In this document: one piece after another, positions 10,027-17,807 of the stretch
Position numbering within the stretch: the first letter of the stretch is position 1
Layout: each line of letters begins with the position of its first letter
Assembly (NCBI RefSeq): GCF_036226445.1
Contig: NZ_CP108474.1
Coordinates: 7,192,001 to 7,256,000, forward strand
Direction: 5' to 3'
Source: Streptomyces sp. NBC_01255
Lineage (GTDB): Bacteria; Actinomycetota; Actinomycetes; Streptomycetales; Streptomycetaceae
DNA: 64,000 nucleotides
Program-made: the position numbers and the translations under genes
Notes under the pieces: model-generated
Told to the model about the DNA's origin: nothing
Database searches by the model: none
Seen by the model: the letters and a program-made list of their open reading frames with translations, nothing else

Positions 10027-11011
10027 CCGGTACGTGGGGGCGCAAGGCCTCCGCCACCGCCGCCGCGATCCGGGCGTGACCCCCGTCGTTCGGGTGGAGT
10101 CCGTCCGCCAGGTGCTCGGGGCCGAGCAGGGAGCGCCCCGGGAGGACCAGGAGCCGTCCGTCGCCCTCGGCCGCCAGGTCGCGGCCCGCGCGTTCCATGG
10201 CCCTGCGCAGCTCCGTGAGGGTGGCTCCGAGGACGTTGCGGGTGTGCTCGGCCTCCGGGCGCAGGACGGGCGAGACGATCAGCAGCGGGGTGTCCGGATG
10301 GCCCCGCCGGACCAGGCCCACGAACGCCCGGACGGTCGCGTACAGCCAGTCCGCGGTCGCGGGCACCCGGGACCAGCAGTTGGTGCCGAAGGCGAGGGTG
10401 ACCACCTCGCCCGGGAGCCGCGCGAGGTGCTCGGCCAGGGGGAGCTCGCCGCGCGCCCCGCCCGCGTACCCCAGATTGACCGGGTCGAGCCCGAGCAGCC
10501 GTCCCGCCGTGGCGGGCCAGGAGTGCGCGGGACGGGTCGCCCACCAGCCCTCGGTGATCGAGTCGCCGTGGACGAGCCAGCGGGGCCGGACCGGGGCGGG
10601 GGAGAGGCGGCCGCCGACGGCCCGCAGGGCGAGCGGGACCGGTGACTGGCCCTCGGGGAGGTGGACGGTGAAGACGCCGCCGTACGGGGGCAGGGGGAGG
10701 CTCACCGTGCCCTCCGGCGCCGGGACGGCGCAGGTCTCGCCGACGAGCCGCCGGCCCTGCCAGAGCGCGAAGCAGTGGCGCAGCGCGGCGAGCGGGTCCT
10801 CCGGCTCCGGGACGGCCGCGCGGTAGCGCAGCTCCAGCGCCCGCGTCCCGGGCTCCGCCGTGAACTCGATGCGTACGCCGATGGGCAGCGCGGCCCGCTC
10901 GGCGATGTCCCACGGGAGCCGCTCCAGGTCGGCCGGATCCGCCCGCACGGGCCGGTCCCCGTCGAGCCAGGCCGTGCCGCGCAGGAAGGGCGCCGGGGCG
11001 AGCCAGCCCAC
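9998..11011 (-). CDS. SGNH/GDSL-family hydrolase with N-terminal beta domain
   Basis: This 337-residue protein starts at GTG 11011 with GGAGG seven bases before it. An N-terminal region of about 145 residues looks like a beta-sandwich carbohydrate-esterase module. It is followed by a GDSL domain with block I LVHGDSITEGW, block III FGTNCWS and block V DGLHPNDGGH holding the catalytic Asp-His. There is no signal peptide, so it is probably intracellular. It is likely an ester hydrolase on sugar or lipid substrates; the exact substrate cannot be read. The GTG is divergent from the 34-bp repeat block and the permease. Confidence 0.88.
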   Translation of the reverse strand: MGWLAPAPFLRGTAWLDGDRPVRADPADLERLPWDIAERAALPIGVRIEFTAEPGTRALELRYRAAVPEPEDPLAALRHCFALWQGRRLVGETCAVPAPEGTVSLPLPPYGGVFTVHLPEGQSPVPLALRAVGGRLSPAPVRPRWLVHGDSITEGWWATRPAHSWPATAGRLLGLDPVNLGYAGGARGELPLAEHLARLPGEVVTLAFGTNCWSRVPATADWLYATVRAFVGLVRRGHPDTPLLIVSPVLRPEAEHTRNVLGATLTELRRAMERAGRDLAAEGDGRLLVLPGRSLLGPEHLADGLHPNDGGHARIAAAVAEALRPHVPVSRPVSPAA

Positions 11012-11089
11012 CGAGGCCTCCGATCGTGGGTTTCCGGGGGCTCGCAGCGTGGGTCATGGGGCACGAGGAGTCAAGGCACGTGCACGCGC

Positions 11090-11225
11090 GCGTGGACCGC
11101 CTCGGCCGGCCTGCGCACGCGACGCGTGGACCGCCTCGGCCGGCCTGCGCACGCGACGCGTGGACCGCCTCGGCCGGCCCGCGCACGCGACGCGTCGACC
11201 GCCTCGGCCGAGCCCCGCGTACTCG
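11090..11225. repeat. Four tandem 34-bp repeats
   Basis: Units start at 11090, 11124, 11158 and 11192. The first three are nearly identical and the fourth diverges at its end. Each unit holds a central palindrome GGCCGGCC and inverted flanks (CGCGTG and CACGCG), so each could form a stem-loop. There are no unique spacers, so this is not a CRISPR array. It occupies the 489-bp gap between the divergent SGNH hydrolase and permease genes, directly upstream of the permease regulatory region. Confidence 0.85.
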
Positions 11226-11274
11226 TACGCGGAGTGAGCCTCAGGCCCCCAATGTGCCGATTCATGCAGGGGCG

Positions 11275-11370
11275 CGCAATGTTTCCCCGTCTGCGCCGCG
11301 AGCGCGCAATGATCATCCGGCAGTGCGCAACAACCCTGCATTACGACTGCGAACCTCAGCCCCTTAGGCT
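11275..11370 (+). promoter_or_regulatory. Permease promoter with CGCAA box array (candidate Lrp sites)
   Basis: CGCAA boxes occur at 11275, 11305 and 11326. A weak -35 TTACGA (11341-11346), an 18-base spacer and -10 TAGGCT (11365-11370) follow. The same box spacing and the same distance to -35/-10 recur before davA. The lrp gene lies just downstream of the permease, and Lrp proteins typically bind phased arrays like this. The -35 is poor, as expected for an activated promoter. Confidence 0.55.
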
Positions 11371-11500
11371 CGTGCCCCGTACCAGGAGTGGCGGCGACCG
11401 CCTGCTCGGCGGTTCCCCTTCCCCGTGGGCTTGCTTCGGCATGCCCACGAGCCGCCGTGGTCGTCCCACCGCCTACAGGCAGCGATAAGGAGCCTCCGCA

Positions 11501-12991
11501 GTGCTGGACCACGGCGCAGCCCCACCGGTCGTCGACACGACCACCCCCAAGACCTCCGCGCTCGGCGCACTCACCCGGCGCAAGCCGGTGGAACGCCTGG
11601 TCATGGAGGGTGGGCAGGGTGAGGGCGGCAGCCTCCGCCGCTCGCTCTCCATGTGGCAGCTGACCATGATCAGCATCGGTGCCACGCTCGGCACCGGCAT
11701 CTTCGTCGTCCTCGGCGACGCCGTTCCGCAGGCCGGCCCCGCGGTCACCCTGGCCTTCGTGATCGCCGGCCTCACGGCGCTCTTCTCGGCCCTCTCGTAC
11801 GCCGAGCTGGCCGGCACCATCCCGGTCGCCGGCTCCTCTTACTCGTACGCGTACGCAACGATGGGCGAACTCGTCGCCTGGGTCTGCGGCTGGTGCCTGG
11901 TCCTGGAGTACGGCGTCTCCGTCGCCGCCGTGGCCGTCGGCTGGGGCGAGTACGTCAACGAACTCCTCGACGGCACCATCGGCGTCACCATCCCCGACGC
12001 GCTCTCCTCCGCGCCCGGCGAGGGCGGCATCATCAACCTGCCGGCCCTGATCGTCGTCCTGCTGGCGATGGTCTTCCTGCTCGGCGGCGCCAAGGAGTCG
12101 GCCCGCGCCAACACGATCATGGTCGTCGTGAAGATCGCCGCGCTCGTGCTCTTCTGCACCATCGGCTTCATGGGCTTCAAGTCCGGCAACTACTCCGACT
12201 TCATGCCGCTCGGCATGGCCGGGGTCAGCGCCGCCGGCGCCAGCCTCTTCTTCTCGTACATCGGCTTCGACGCCGCCTCCACCGCCGGTGAGGAGGCGAA
12301 GAACCCGCAGCGCGACCTGCCGCGGGCGATCATGCTCTCGCTGATCATCGTCACCACCCTGTACGTCCTCGTGGCCGCCGTCGCCGTCGGCGCGTGGAAC
12401 TGGAAGGACTTCGAGGGCTCCGAGGCCTCCCTCGCCGCGATCATGAACGACGTGAGCGGCCAGACCTTCTGGGGCACGCTGCTCGCCGCCGGCGCCGTCA
12501 TCTCCATCGCGAGCGTCGTCCTGACCGTCCTCTACGGCCAGACCCGAGTCCTCTTCGCCATGTCCCGCGACGGCCTCGTCCCGAAGGTCTTCGGGAAGGT
12601 CAGCCCCAAGACCGGCACCCCGCGGGTCAACACCGTGATCGTGTCGATCTTCTGCGGTGTCCTCGCGGCCGCCATCCCGCTCGGCGAGCTCGTCGACGCC
12701 ACCAGCATCGGCACCCTCTTCGCCTTCGCGCTGGTCAACATCGCGGTGGTGATCCTGCGCAAGACCCGCCCGGACATGAAGCGCACGTTCCGCGTGCCGC
12801 TCGGCTGGCTCTTCCCGGTCCTCGGCTTCGGCTTCTGCGTCTACAACATGTTCAGCCTCGGCGCCTCCACCTGGACGGTCTTCGGTTGCTGGATGGCCGC
12901 CGGGCTCGTGTTCTACTTCCTGTACGGAATGCGCCGTTCCCGACTGGCCACCGCGGCGCCCGCAGAATCAGCGGCATCGACAGAGAAGTGA
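11501..12991 (+). CDS. APC-family cationic amino-acid permease
   Basis: This 496-residue protein starts at GTG 11501, eight bases after AAGGAG. About 12-14 membrane segments follow a 45-residue cytosolic N-terminus. The APC signature after TM1 start is ISIGATLGTGIFVVLG, and the CAT-type features EYGVSVAAVAVGWGEYVNEL and SYIGFDAASTAGEEAKNPQRD are present, the latter being the hallmark of eukaryote-like cationic amino-acid transporters. It probably imports lysine or arginine. It forms an operon with lrp 10 bp downstream and lies next to davA/davB, which degrade lysine, so lysine uptake is the best guess. Confidence 0.92.
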   Translation: MLDHGAAPPVVDTTTPKTSALGALTRRKPVERLVMEGGQGEGGSLRRSLSMWQLTMISIGATLGTGIFVVLGDAVPQAGPAVTLAFVIAGLTALFSALSYAELAGTIPVAGSSYSYAYATMGELVAWVCGWCLVLEYGVSVAAVAVGWGEYVNELLDGTIGVTIPDALSSAPGEGGIINLPALIVVLLAMVFLLGGAKESARANTIMVVVKIAALVLFCTIGFMGFKSGNYSDFMPLGMAGVSAAGASLFFSYIGFDAASTAGEEAKNPQRDLPRAIMLSLIIVTTLYVLVAAVAVGAWNWKDFEGSEASLAAIMNDVSGQTFWGTLLAAGAVISIASVVLTVLYGQTRVLFAMSRDGLVPKVFGKVSPKTGTPRVNTVIVSIFCGVLAAAIPLGELVDATSIGTLFAFALVNIAVVILRKTRPDMKRTFRVPLGWLFPVLGFGFCVYNMFSLGASTWTVFGCWMAAGLVFYFLYGMRRSRLATAAPAESAASTEK

Positions 12992-13001
12992 TCCACCCGT
13001 A

Positions 13002-13457
13002 GTGCGACTCAACGACCTCGACGAACGCATCGTCCACGCCCTCGCGGAAGACGCCCGCCGCAGCTACGCCGACATCGGCTCGCTGGTCGGTCTCTCCGCA
13101 CCCGCCGTGAAACGGCGCGTGGACCGGCTCAGGGCCGAGGGCGCCATCACCGGATTCACCGTACGGGTGGACCCGGCGGCGCTCGGCTGGGAGACCGAGG
13201 GTTTCGTCGAGATCTACTGCCGCCACAACACCTCGCCGAACGACATCCGGCGAGGTCTGGAGCGGTATCCCGAGGTGGTGTCCGCGTCGACCGTCACCGG
13301 TGACGCGGACGCCGTCGTCCAGGTCTTCGCCTCGGACATGCGCCACTTCGAGCGCGTCCTGGAGCGCATCGCGGGCGAGCCCTTCGTGGAGCGCACCAAG
13401 TCCGTCCTGGTGCTCTCGCCGCTGCTGCGGCGCTTCTCCTCGGGCTCGCCCGCGTAG
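13002..13457 (+). CDS. Lrp/AsnC family transcriptional regulator (probable local regulator of the lysine module)
   Basis: This 151-residue protein starts at GTG 13002, ten bases after the permease stop. It has an N-terminal winged HTH (about residues 3-55: LNDLDERIVHALAEDARRSY, then GLSAPAVKRRVDRL) and a C-terminal RAM ligand-binding domain. Position in the permease operon and the phased CGCAA boxes in front of both the permease and davA make it the obvious candidate regulator, with lysine as likely effector. That link is inferred from context only. Confidence 0.93.
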   Translation: MRLNDLDERIVHALAEDARRSYADIGSLVGLSAPAVKRRVDRLRAEGAITGFTVRVDPAALGWETEGFVEIYCRHNTSPNDIRRGLERYPEVVSASTVTGDADAVVQVFASDMRHFERVLERIAGEPFVERTKSVLVLSPLLRRFSSGSPA

Positions 13458-13489
13458 CACTGCTCGGTCCTGCGGGGCACCGGCGGTCG

Positions 13490-13521
13490 GGGCGGTGCGG
13501 GCCGTGGTTCCCGCACCGCCC
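13490..13521. terminator. Bidirectional hairpin between lrp and the secreted-protein gene
   Basis: A perfect 12-bp stem (13490-13501 with 13510-13521) with an eight-base loop sits between converging genes. Confidence 0.7.
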
Positions 13522-13548
13522 TTCGCCCGCCCACCCCCGTAGGGCGGT

Positions 13549-14109
13549 CTACTCGGTCGGGTAGACGAACTCCCAGGGCACGACCTTGAAGTCGCCCGTC
13601 CCCTCCTTGACCTTCTCGAACGGCGCGCCGCTGATGCACGGCGGCACCTTGTCCTTCTGCGGGTCGGCGGTCATCCAGGTGTAGCCCAGCCGGTCGCCGT
13701 TGGCGTCGTCGTGCACGGTGACCCCGACGCGGGCCTTCCGGAACTCCTTCACATCGGTCTTCGTGACGACACCGGAGACGACGGCCACCTTGCCGCCCGT
13801 GGTGAGGCAGTCGACCTTCACCTCCGCGTAGCCGCCCCAGTCGCCCTTGTAGTGGCTGAAGCGGAACGTGCCCGTGGCCTTCATCGGATCCTGCCGGTTC
13901 TTCTCGGCGAGGTGCGCGTCGAATGTGAAGGTGATGTCGTCCCCGGCCGGCCGGTACAGCTTCGCGGTGCCGGTCAGCGCGGCGGCCTCCTTGACGGTGG
14001 CCGAGGCCGCGGCCGGGGCGGGAGCATCGTCCGCCGCGGCCATGCCCCCGGCCCCCAGGGTGAGCAGAACGGCGGCGGCGACGGCGACGGTCTTCGTACG
14101 ACGGTTCAT
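13549..14109 (-). CDS. Secreted protein of unknown function
   Basis: This 186-residue protein starts at ATG 14109. The N-terminus NRRTKTVAVAAAVLLTLGAG followed by an Ala-Ala-Asp boundary near residue 26 is a clear Sec signal peptide. The mature part begins with an Ala/Pro stretch and then a beta-rich domain. That domain has two cysteines (in VDCLTTGG and PPCISG) that could form a disulfide, and a repeated hydrophobic-charged pattern (FTFDAHL, GTFRFSHY). I recognise no catalytic motif. It is divergent from davA across 296 bp. Confidence 0.8.
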   Translation of the reverse strand: MNRRTKTVAVAAAVLLTLGAGGMAAADDAPAPAAASATVKEAAALTGTAKLYRPAGDDITFTFDAHLAEKNRQDPMKATGTFRFSHYKGDWGGYAEVKVDCLTTGGKVAVVSGVVTKTDVKEFRKARVGVTVHDDANGDRLGYTWMTADPQKDKVPPCISGAPFEKVKEGTGDFKVVPWEFVYPTE

Positions 14110-14260
14110 GGTCTTTCCCGGTCCTTTCGGCAGGTCGTCCGGCAGGTCGTCCGGACGAGGACCACTCTTCCGCTCAGGCCGCGCCGGGGCGTCGCGCCGC
14201 AGGACGGTTCCCGTCTCCGCCGCGCGGCGGGGGAGCCGTACGACCCCTGGCGGAGCCGTA

Positions 14261-14358
14261 CGCAACGAATCGCCACGGTGGCCGTGGATCGCGCAATGGT
14301 TCGACGGTCGGTCCGCAACGCTCCCGCCTTGTCCGGACGGAGCGCGAAACCGTACCGT
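14261..14358 (+). promoter_or_regulatory. davA promoter with CGCAA box array matching the permease promoter
   Basis: CGCAA boxes start at 14261, 14292 and 14314. A -35 TTGTCC (14329-14334), an 18-base spacer and -10 TACCGT (14353-14358) follow. Box intervals are 31 and 22 here against 30 and 21 at the permease, and the distance from third box to -35 is the same at both. Another GCGAA lies inside the spacer. A direct repeat GGAGCCGTACG occurs just upstream at 14232 and 14252. Confidence 0.55.
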
Positions 14359-14405
14359 TTTTGACGTCTTCCCCTTGTACTCCGACCCCCCCCCGAGGAT
14401 CGCTC

Positions 14406-15212
14406 ATGCCCGCGCTGCGCACCGCCCTGCTCCAGAGCTCCGGCGAGCTCGGTGACGTGGCCGCCAATCTCAAGATCCTCGACGAGGCCGCCGCCCGCGC
14501 CGCGGCCGCCGGAGCGGGCCTGCTGCTCGCCCCCGAGCTGTTCCTCACCGGGTACGCCATCGGCGCCGACATCGCGCGCCTGGCCGAGCCGGCCGACGGC
14601 CCCTCCGCCCGCGCCGTCGCGGCGATCGCCGTGCGCCACGGCCTCGCCGTCGGCTACGGCTACCCGGAGCGCGACACCGAGCGGCACGGGGTCCTGTACA
14701 ACTCGGCGCAGCTCATCGGCGCCGACGGCGTCCCGCTCGCGCAGTACCGGAAGACCCATCTCTTCGGAGACTTCGAGCTGACGTGGTTCACCCCCGGTGA
14801 CCAGGCCGTCGTCCAGGCGGAGGTCGACGGCCTCACCGTCGGCGTGATGATCTGCTACGACGTCGAGTTCCCCGAGAACGTACGGGCGCACGCGCTGGCG
14901 GGTACGGACCTCCTCCTCGTACCGACCGCGCTGATGCACCCCGCCGAGATCGTGCCCCTGTCCGTGGTGCCGGTCCGCGCCTTCGAGAACCAGCTCTACA
15001 TCGCGTACGCCAACCGGACCGGCTCCGAGGGCGCCTTCGAGTTCGTCGGCCTCTCCGCCCTGGCCGGCCCCGACGGTACCGCTCGGGCCCGTGCCGGGCG
15101 CGGCGAGGACCTCGTCTTCGGCGACGTCGACACCGACTTCCTGGCGGCCTCCCGCGCGGAGAACCCCTACCTCCGCGACCGGCGCCCGGGTCTCTACGGC
15201 CCCCTCGTCTGA
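14406..15212 (+). CDS. davA: Carbon-nitrogen hydrolase, probable 5-aminovaleramidase (DavA-like)
   Basis: This 268-residue nitrilase-superfamily enzyme has its Glu-Lys-Cys triad visible as E44 (APELFLTGY), K116 (YRKTHLFG) and C150 (MICYDVEFPEN). The length and motif spacing resemble Pseudomonas DavA (about 264 residues), which hydrolyses 5-aminopentanamide to 5-aminovalerate. The downstream gene encodes a DavB-like lysine monooxygenase that would supply the amide, 59 bp away on the same strand. ATG 14406 follows CGAGGA. A generic short-chain amidase is the alternative, but the pairing strongly favours DavA. Confidence 0.85.
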   Translation: MPALRTALLQSSGELGDVAANLKILDEAAARAAAAGAGLLLAPELFLTGYAIGADIARLAEPADGPSARAVAAIAVRHGLAVGYGYPERDTERHGVLYNSAQLIGADGVPLAQYRKTHLFGDFELTWFTPGDQAVVQAEVDGLTVGVMICYDVEFPENVRAHALAGTDLLLVPTALMHPAEIVPLSVVPVRAFENQLYIAYANRTGSEGAFEFVGLSALAGPDGTARARAGRGEDLVFGDVDTDFLAASRAENPYLRDRRPGLYGPLV

Positions 15213-15271
15213 GCCGTCCCCACCCCCCGACCTGCCTCGTCTTTCTTTTCCGTGCAAGGAGTCCGTACCCC

Positions 15272-16969
15272 ATGACGTCCACGGTGCCCACGACCGCCGT
15301 CCCCCACAGCGACGGCCAGCCGCCGATCACCATGTTCGGTCCGGACTTCCCGTACGCGTACGACGACTTCCTGGCCCACCCGGCCGGTCTCGGCCAGATA
15401 CCGGCCACCGAGCACGGCACCGAGGTCGCCGTCATCGGCGGCGGGCTCTCCGGCATCATCGCCGCGTACGAGCTCATGAAGATGGGCCTCAAGCCCGTCG
15501 TCTACGAGGCCGACCAGATCGGCGGCCGGCTGCGGACCGTCGGCTTCGAGGGCACCGCCACCGAGGGCCTCACCGCGGAGATGGGCGCGATGCGCTTCCC
15601 GCCGTCCTCGACCGCGCTCCAGCACTACATCGACCTCGTCGGCCTGGAGACCACGCCCTTCCCGAACCCGCTTGCCGAGTCGACCCCCTCGACCGTCGTC
15701 GACCTCAAGGGCGAGTCGCACTACGCCACCACCGTCGACGACCTCCCGCAGGTCTACCGCGACGTGATGAACGCGTGGAACGCCTGCCTGGACGAGGGCG
15801 CCGACTTCTCCGACATGAACCAGGCCATGCGCGAGCGCGACGTCCCGCGCATCCGCGAGATCTGGTCGAAGCTCGTCGAGAAGCTCGACAACCAGACCTT
15901 CTACGGCTTCCTCTGCGAGTCGGAGTCCTTCAAGTCCTTCCGGCACCGCGAGATCTTCGGCCAGGTCGGCTTCGGCACCGGCGGCTGGGACACCGACTTC
16001 CCCAACTCCATCCTGGAGATCCTCCGCGTCGTCTACACCGAGGCGGACGACCACCACCGCGGCATCGTGGGCGGCTCGCAGCAGCTGCCGCTGCGCCTGT
16101 GGGAGCGCGAGCCGGAGAAGATCGTCCACTGGGCGCCGGGTACTTCGCTCAGCTCCCTGCACGAGGGCACCCCGAAGCCGGCCGTGACCCGGCTGAACCG
16201 GACCGCCGGCAACCGGATCACCGTCACCGACGCCTCCGGCGACATCCGCACCTTCCCGGCGGCGATCTTCACCGCCCAGTCCTGGATGCTGCTCTCCAAG
16301 ATCGCCTGCGACGACTCGCTCTTCCCGATCGACCACTGGACGGCGATCGAGCGCACCCACTACATGGAGTCCTCGAAGCTCTTCGTCCCCGTCGACAGGC
16401 CGTTCTGGCTGGACAAGGACGAGGAGACCGGCCGGGACGTCATGTCGATGACGCTCACCGACCGGATGACCCGCGGCACGTACCTCCTGGACGACGGCCC
16501 GGACAAGCCGGCCACGATCTGCCTCTCGTACACCTGGTGCGACGACAGCCTGAAGTGGCTGCCGCTCTCCGCCAACGAGCGGATGGAGGTCATGCTGAAG
16601 TCGCTCGGCGAGATCTACCCGAAGGTCGACATCCGGAAGCACATCATCGGCAACCCGGTGACGGTCTCCTGGGAGAACGAGCCCTACTTCATGGGCGCCT
16701 TCAAGGCGAACCTGCCGGGCCACTACCGCTACCAGCGCCGCCTGTTCACGCACTTCATGCAGGAGCGGCTGCCCGAGGACAAGCGGGGCATCTTCCTCGC
16801 GGGCGACGACATCTCCTGGACGGCCGGCTGGGCCGAGGGCGCGGTGCAGACGGCGCTCAACGCGGTGTGGGGCGTGATGCACCACTTCGGCGGCGGCACC
16901 GACGCCACCAACCCGGGTCCGGGCGACGTCTACGAGGACATCGCCCCGGTCGAGCTGCCGGAGGACTGA
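15272..16969 (+). CDS. davB: Flavin monooxygenase of the amine oxidase family, probable L-lysine 2-monooxygenase (DavB-like)
   Basis: This 565-residue protein has the FAD dinucleotide fold at residues 52-80 (AVIGGGLSGIIAAYELMKMG, with E79 binding ribose). A second FAD contact near the C-terminus is FLAGDDISWTAGWAEGAVQ. From memory it matches P. putida DavB along most of its length, including ITIFGPDFP-like and QVGFGTGGWDSDFPNS-like segments (here ITMFGPDFPYAYDDF and QVGFGTGGWDTDFPNS). DavB converts L-lysine and oxygen to 5-aminopentanamide. It is preceded by davA. An amino-acid oxidase or tryptophan 2-monooxygenase is the less likely alternative. Confidence 0.86.
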   Translation: MTSTVPTTAVPHSDGQPPITMFGPDFPYAYDDFLAHPAGLGQIPATEHGTEVAVIGGGLSGIIAAYELMKMGLKPVVYEADQIGGRLRTVGFEGTATEGLTAEMGAMRFPPSSTALQHYIDLVGLETTPFPNPLAESTPSTVVDLKGESHYATTVDDLPQVYRDVMNAWNACLDEGADFSDMNQAMRERDVPRIREIWSKLVEKLDNQTFYGFLCESESFKSFRHREIFGQVGFGTGGWDTDFPNSILEILRVVYTEADDHHRGIVGGSQQLPLRLWEREPEKIVHWAPGTSLSSLHEGTPKPAVTRLNRTAGNRITVTDASGDIRTFPAAIFTAQSWMLLSKIACDDSLFPIDHWTAIERTHYMESSKLFVPVDRPFWLDKDEETGRDVMSMTLTDRMTRGTYLLDDGPDKPATICLSYTWCDDSLKWLPLSANERMEVMLKSLGEIYPKVDIRKHIIGNPVTVSWENEPYFMGAFKANLPGHYRYQRRLFTHFMQERLPEDKRGIFLAGDDISWTAGWAEGAVQTALNAVWGVMHHFGGGTDATNPGPGDVYEDIAPVELPED

Positions 16970-17015
16970 GTCCCGGCCGTACGGCTCCCCGCCGTACGGA
17001 TCCCGCCCGTACGGG

Positions 17016-17735
17016 TCACGGCCTGGTGAGCGGCGTGAGCAGCATCCGCCCCACCAGGCCCACCGACCGGTCGAGCCGTTCGGTGAACTCCTCGGCCAGC
17101 TCCGGCAGCCCGCGCAGCTGCCAGAGCGAGCGCGCCGCCAGCCAGGCCCCGTCGCGGGCCCGGTCCAGGCTCCAGCAGCCGAGCAGATGCGTCAGCGGGT
17201 CCGCGATCTCCAGGAGGTCCGGGCCCGGCATCAGTTCCTCCCTGATGCGCTCCTCCAGGAGGACGAGGATGTCGCCGACCCGGTCGAACTCGTCCTCCAG
17301 GTCGGCGGGCGCGCACTCCAGGGCGCGGCACGTGTCGACCACCGCGAGCGCCAGGTCGTGGCCCACGTGGGCGTTGATCCCGGCGAGCGCGAACTGCAGC
17401 GGACGTACGCCGGGATGGCGCCGGTAGCGGAAGAGCGGCCGCCAGCAGGCGGGCGCCGGGCCGCCGGTGGCGACGGTGTCGACCGCCGTGAGGTAGCGCT
17501 CGGCGAAGCGCACGTCGAGGGTGGCGGCCGCCGTGCGGTCGGCGAAGGTGCCAGCCGCGATGGCGTGGCCGATCTCCTCGGTGACCGTCAGGTACACCCG
17601 GTTGAAGACGGCGACCCCGTCGGCCGGATGCCAGGTGGAACGGAGTGTCCGCATCCGGTCCACCACGGGGTCGACCGCCAGGAACGGCCCGAGGTGGTGA
17701 GCGAGGGGTTGCCCGATCTGCTGGGTCTGCGCCAT
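17016..17735 (-). CDS. DUF5995 family protein
   Basis: This is a 239-residue, mostly helical protein with no signal peptide or membrane segment. I associate the pattern HPADGVAVFNRVYLTVTEEI, then FAERYLTAVDT, RHPGVRPLQFALAGINAHVG and NxHxxxDL-like blocks with the DUF5995 family of actinobacteria. The conserved His and Asp in INAHVGHDLALAV might bind metal. The function is unknown. ATG 17735 is preferred; a GTG at 17807 immediately after the upstream stop is also in frame. It lies just downstream of the uracil/xanthine permease on the same strand. Confidence 0.8.
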   Translation of the reverse strand: MAQTQQIGQPLAHHLGPFLAVDPVVDRMRTLRSTWHPADGVAVFNRVYLTVTEEIGHAIAAGTFADRTAAATLDVRFAERYLTAVDTVATGGPAPACWRPLFRYRRHPGVRPLQFALAGINAHVGHDLALAVVDTCRALECAPADLEDEFDRVGDILVLLEERIREELMPGPDLLEIADPLTHLLGCWSLDRARDGAWLAARSLWQLRGLPELAEEFTERLDRSVGLVGRMLLTPLTRP

Positions 17736-17807
17736 GGGGGCAGGCTTCCAGTCGCCGGGCCGGGAGGGAACTCCCTGGGCCCGGCTTACCCAGAACGGGC
17801 GAATCAC

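Noticed and set aside
11090..11225. CRISPR array
   Set aside because: The four 34-bp units are directly adjacent with no unique spacers, and no cas gene is present.
11054..11512. Arg-rich frames across the 34-bp repeat block
   Set aside because: They are only translations of the repeats with no start context or family similarity.
15272..16969. Tryptophan 2-monooxygenase for auxin synthesis
   Set aside because: Motifs through most of the length agree better with lysine monooxygenase DavB, and the partner is a nitrilase-fold amidase rather than the amidase-signature IaaH.
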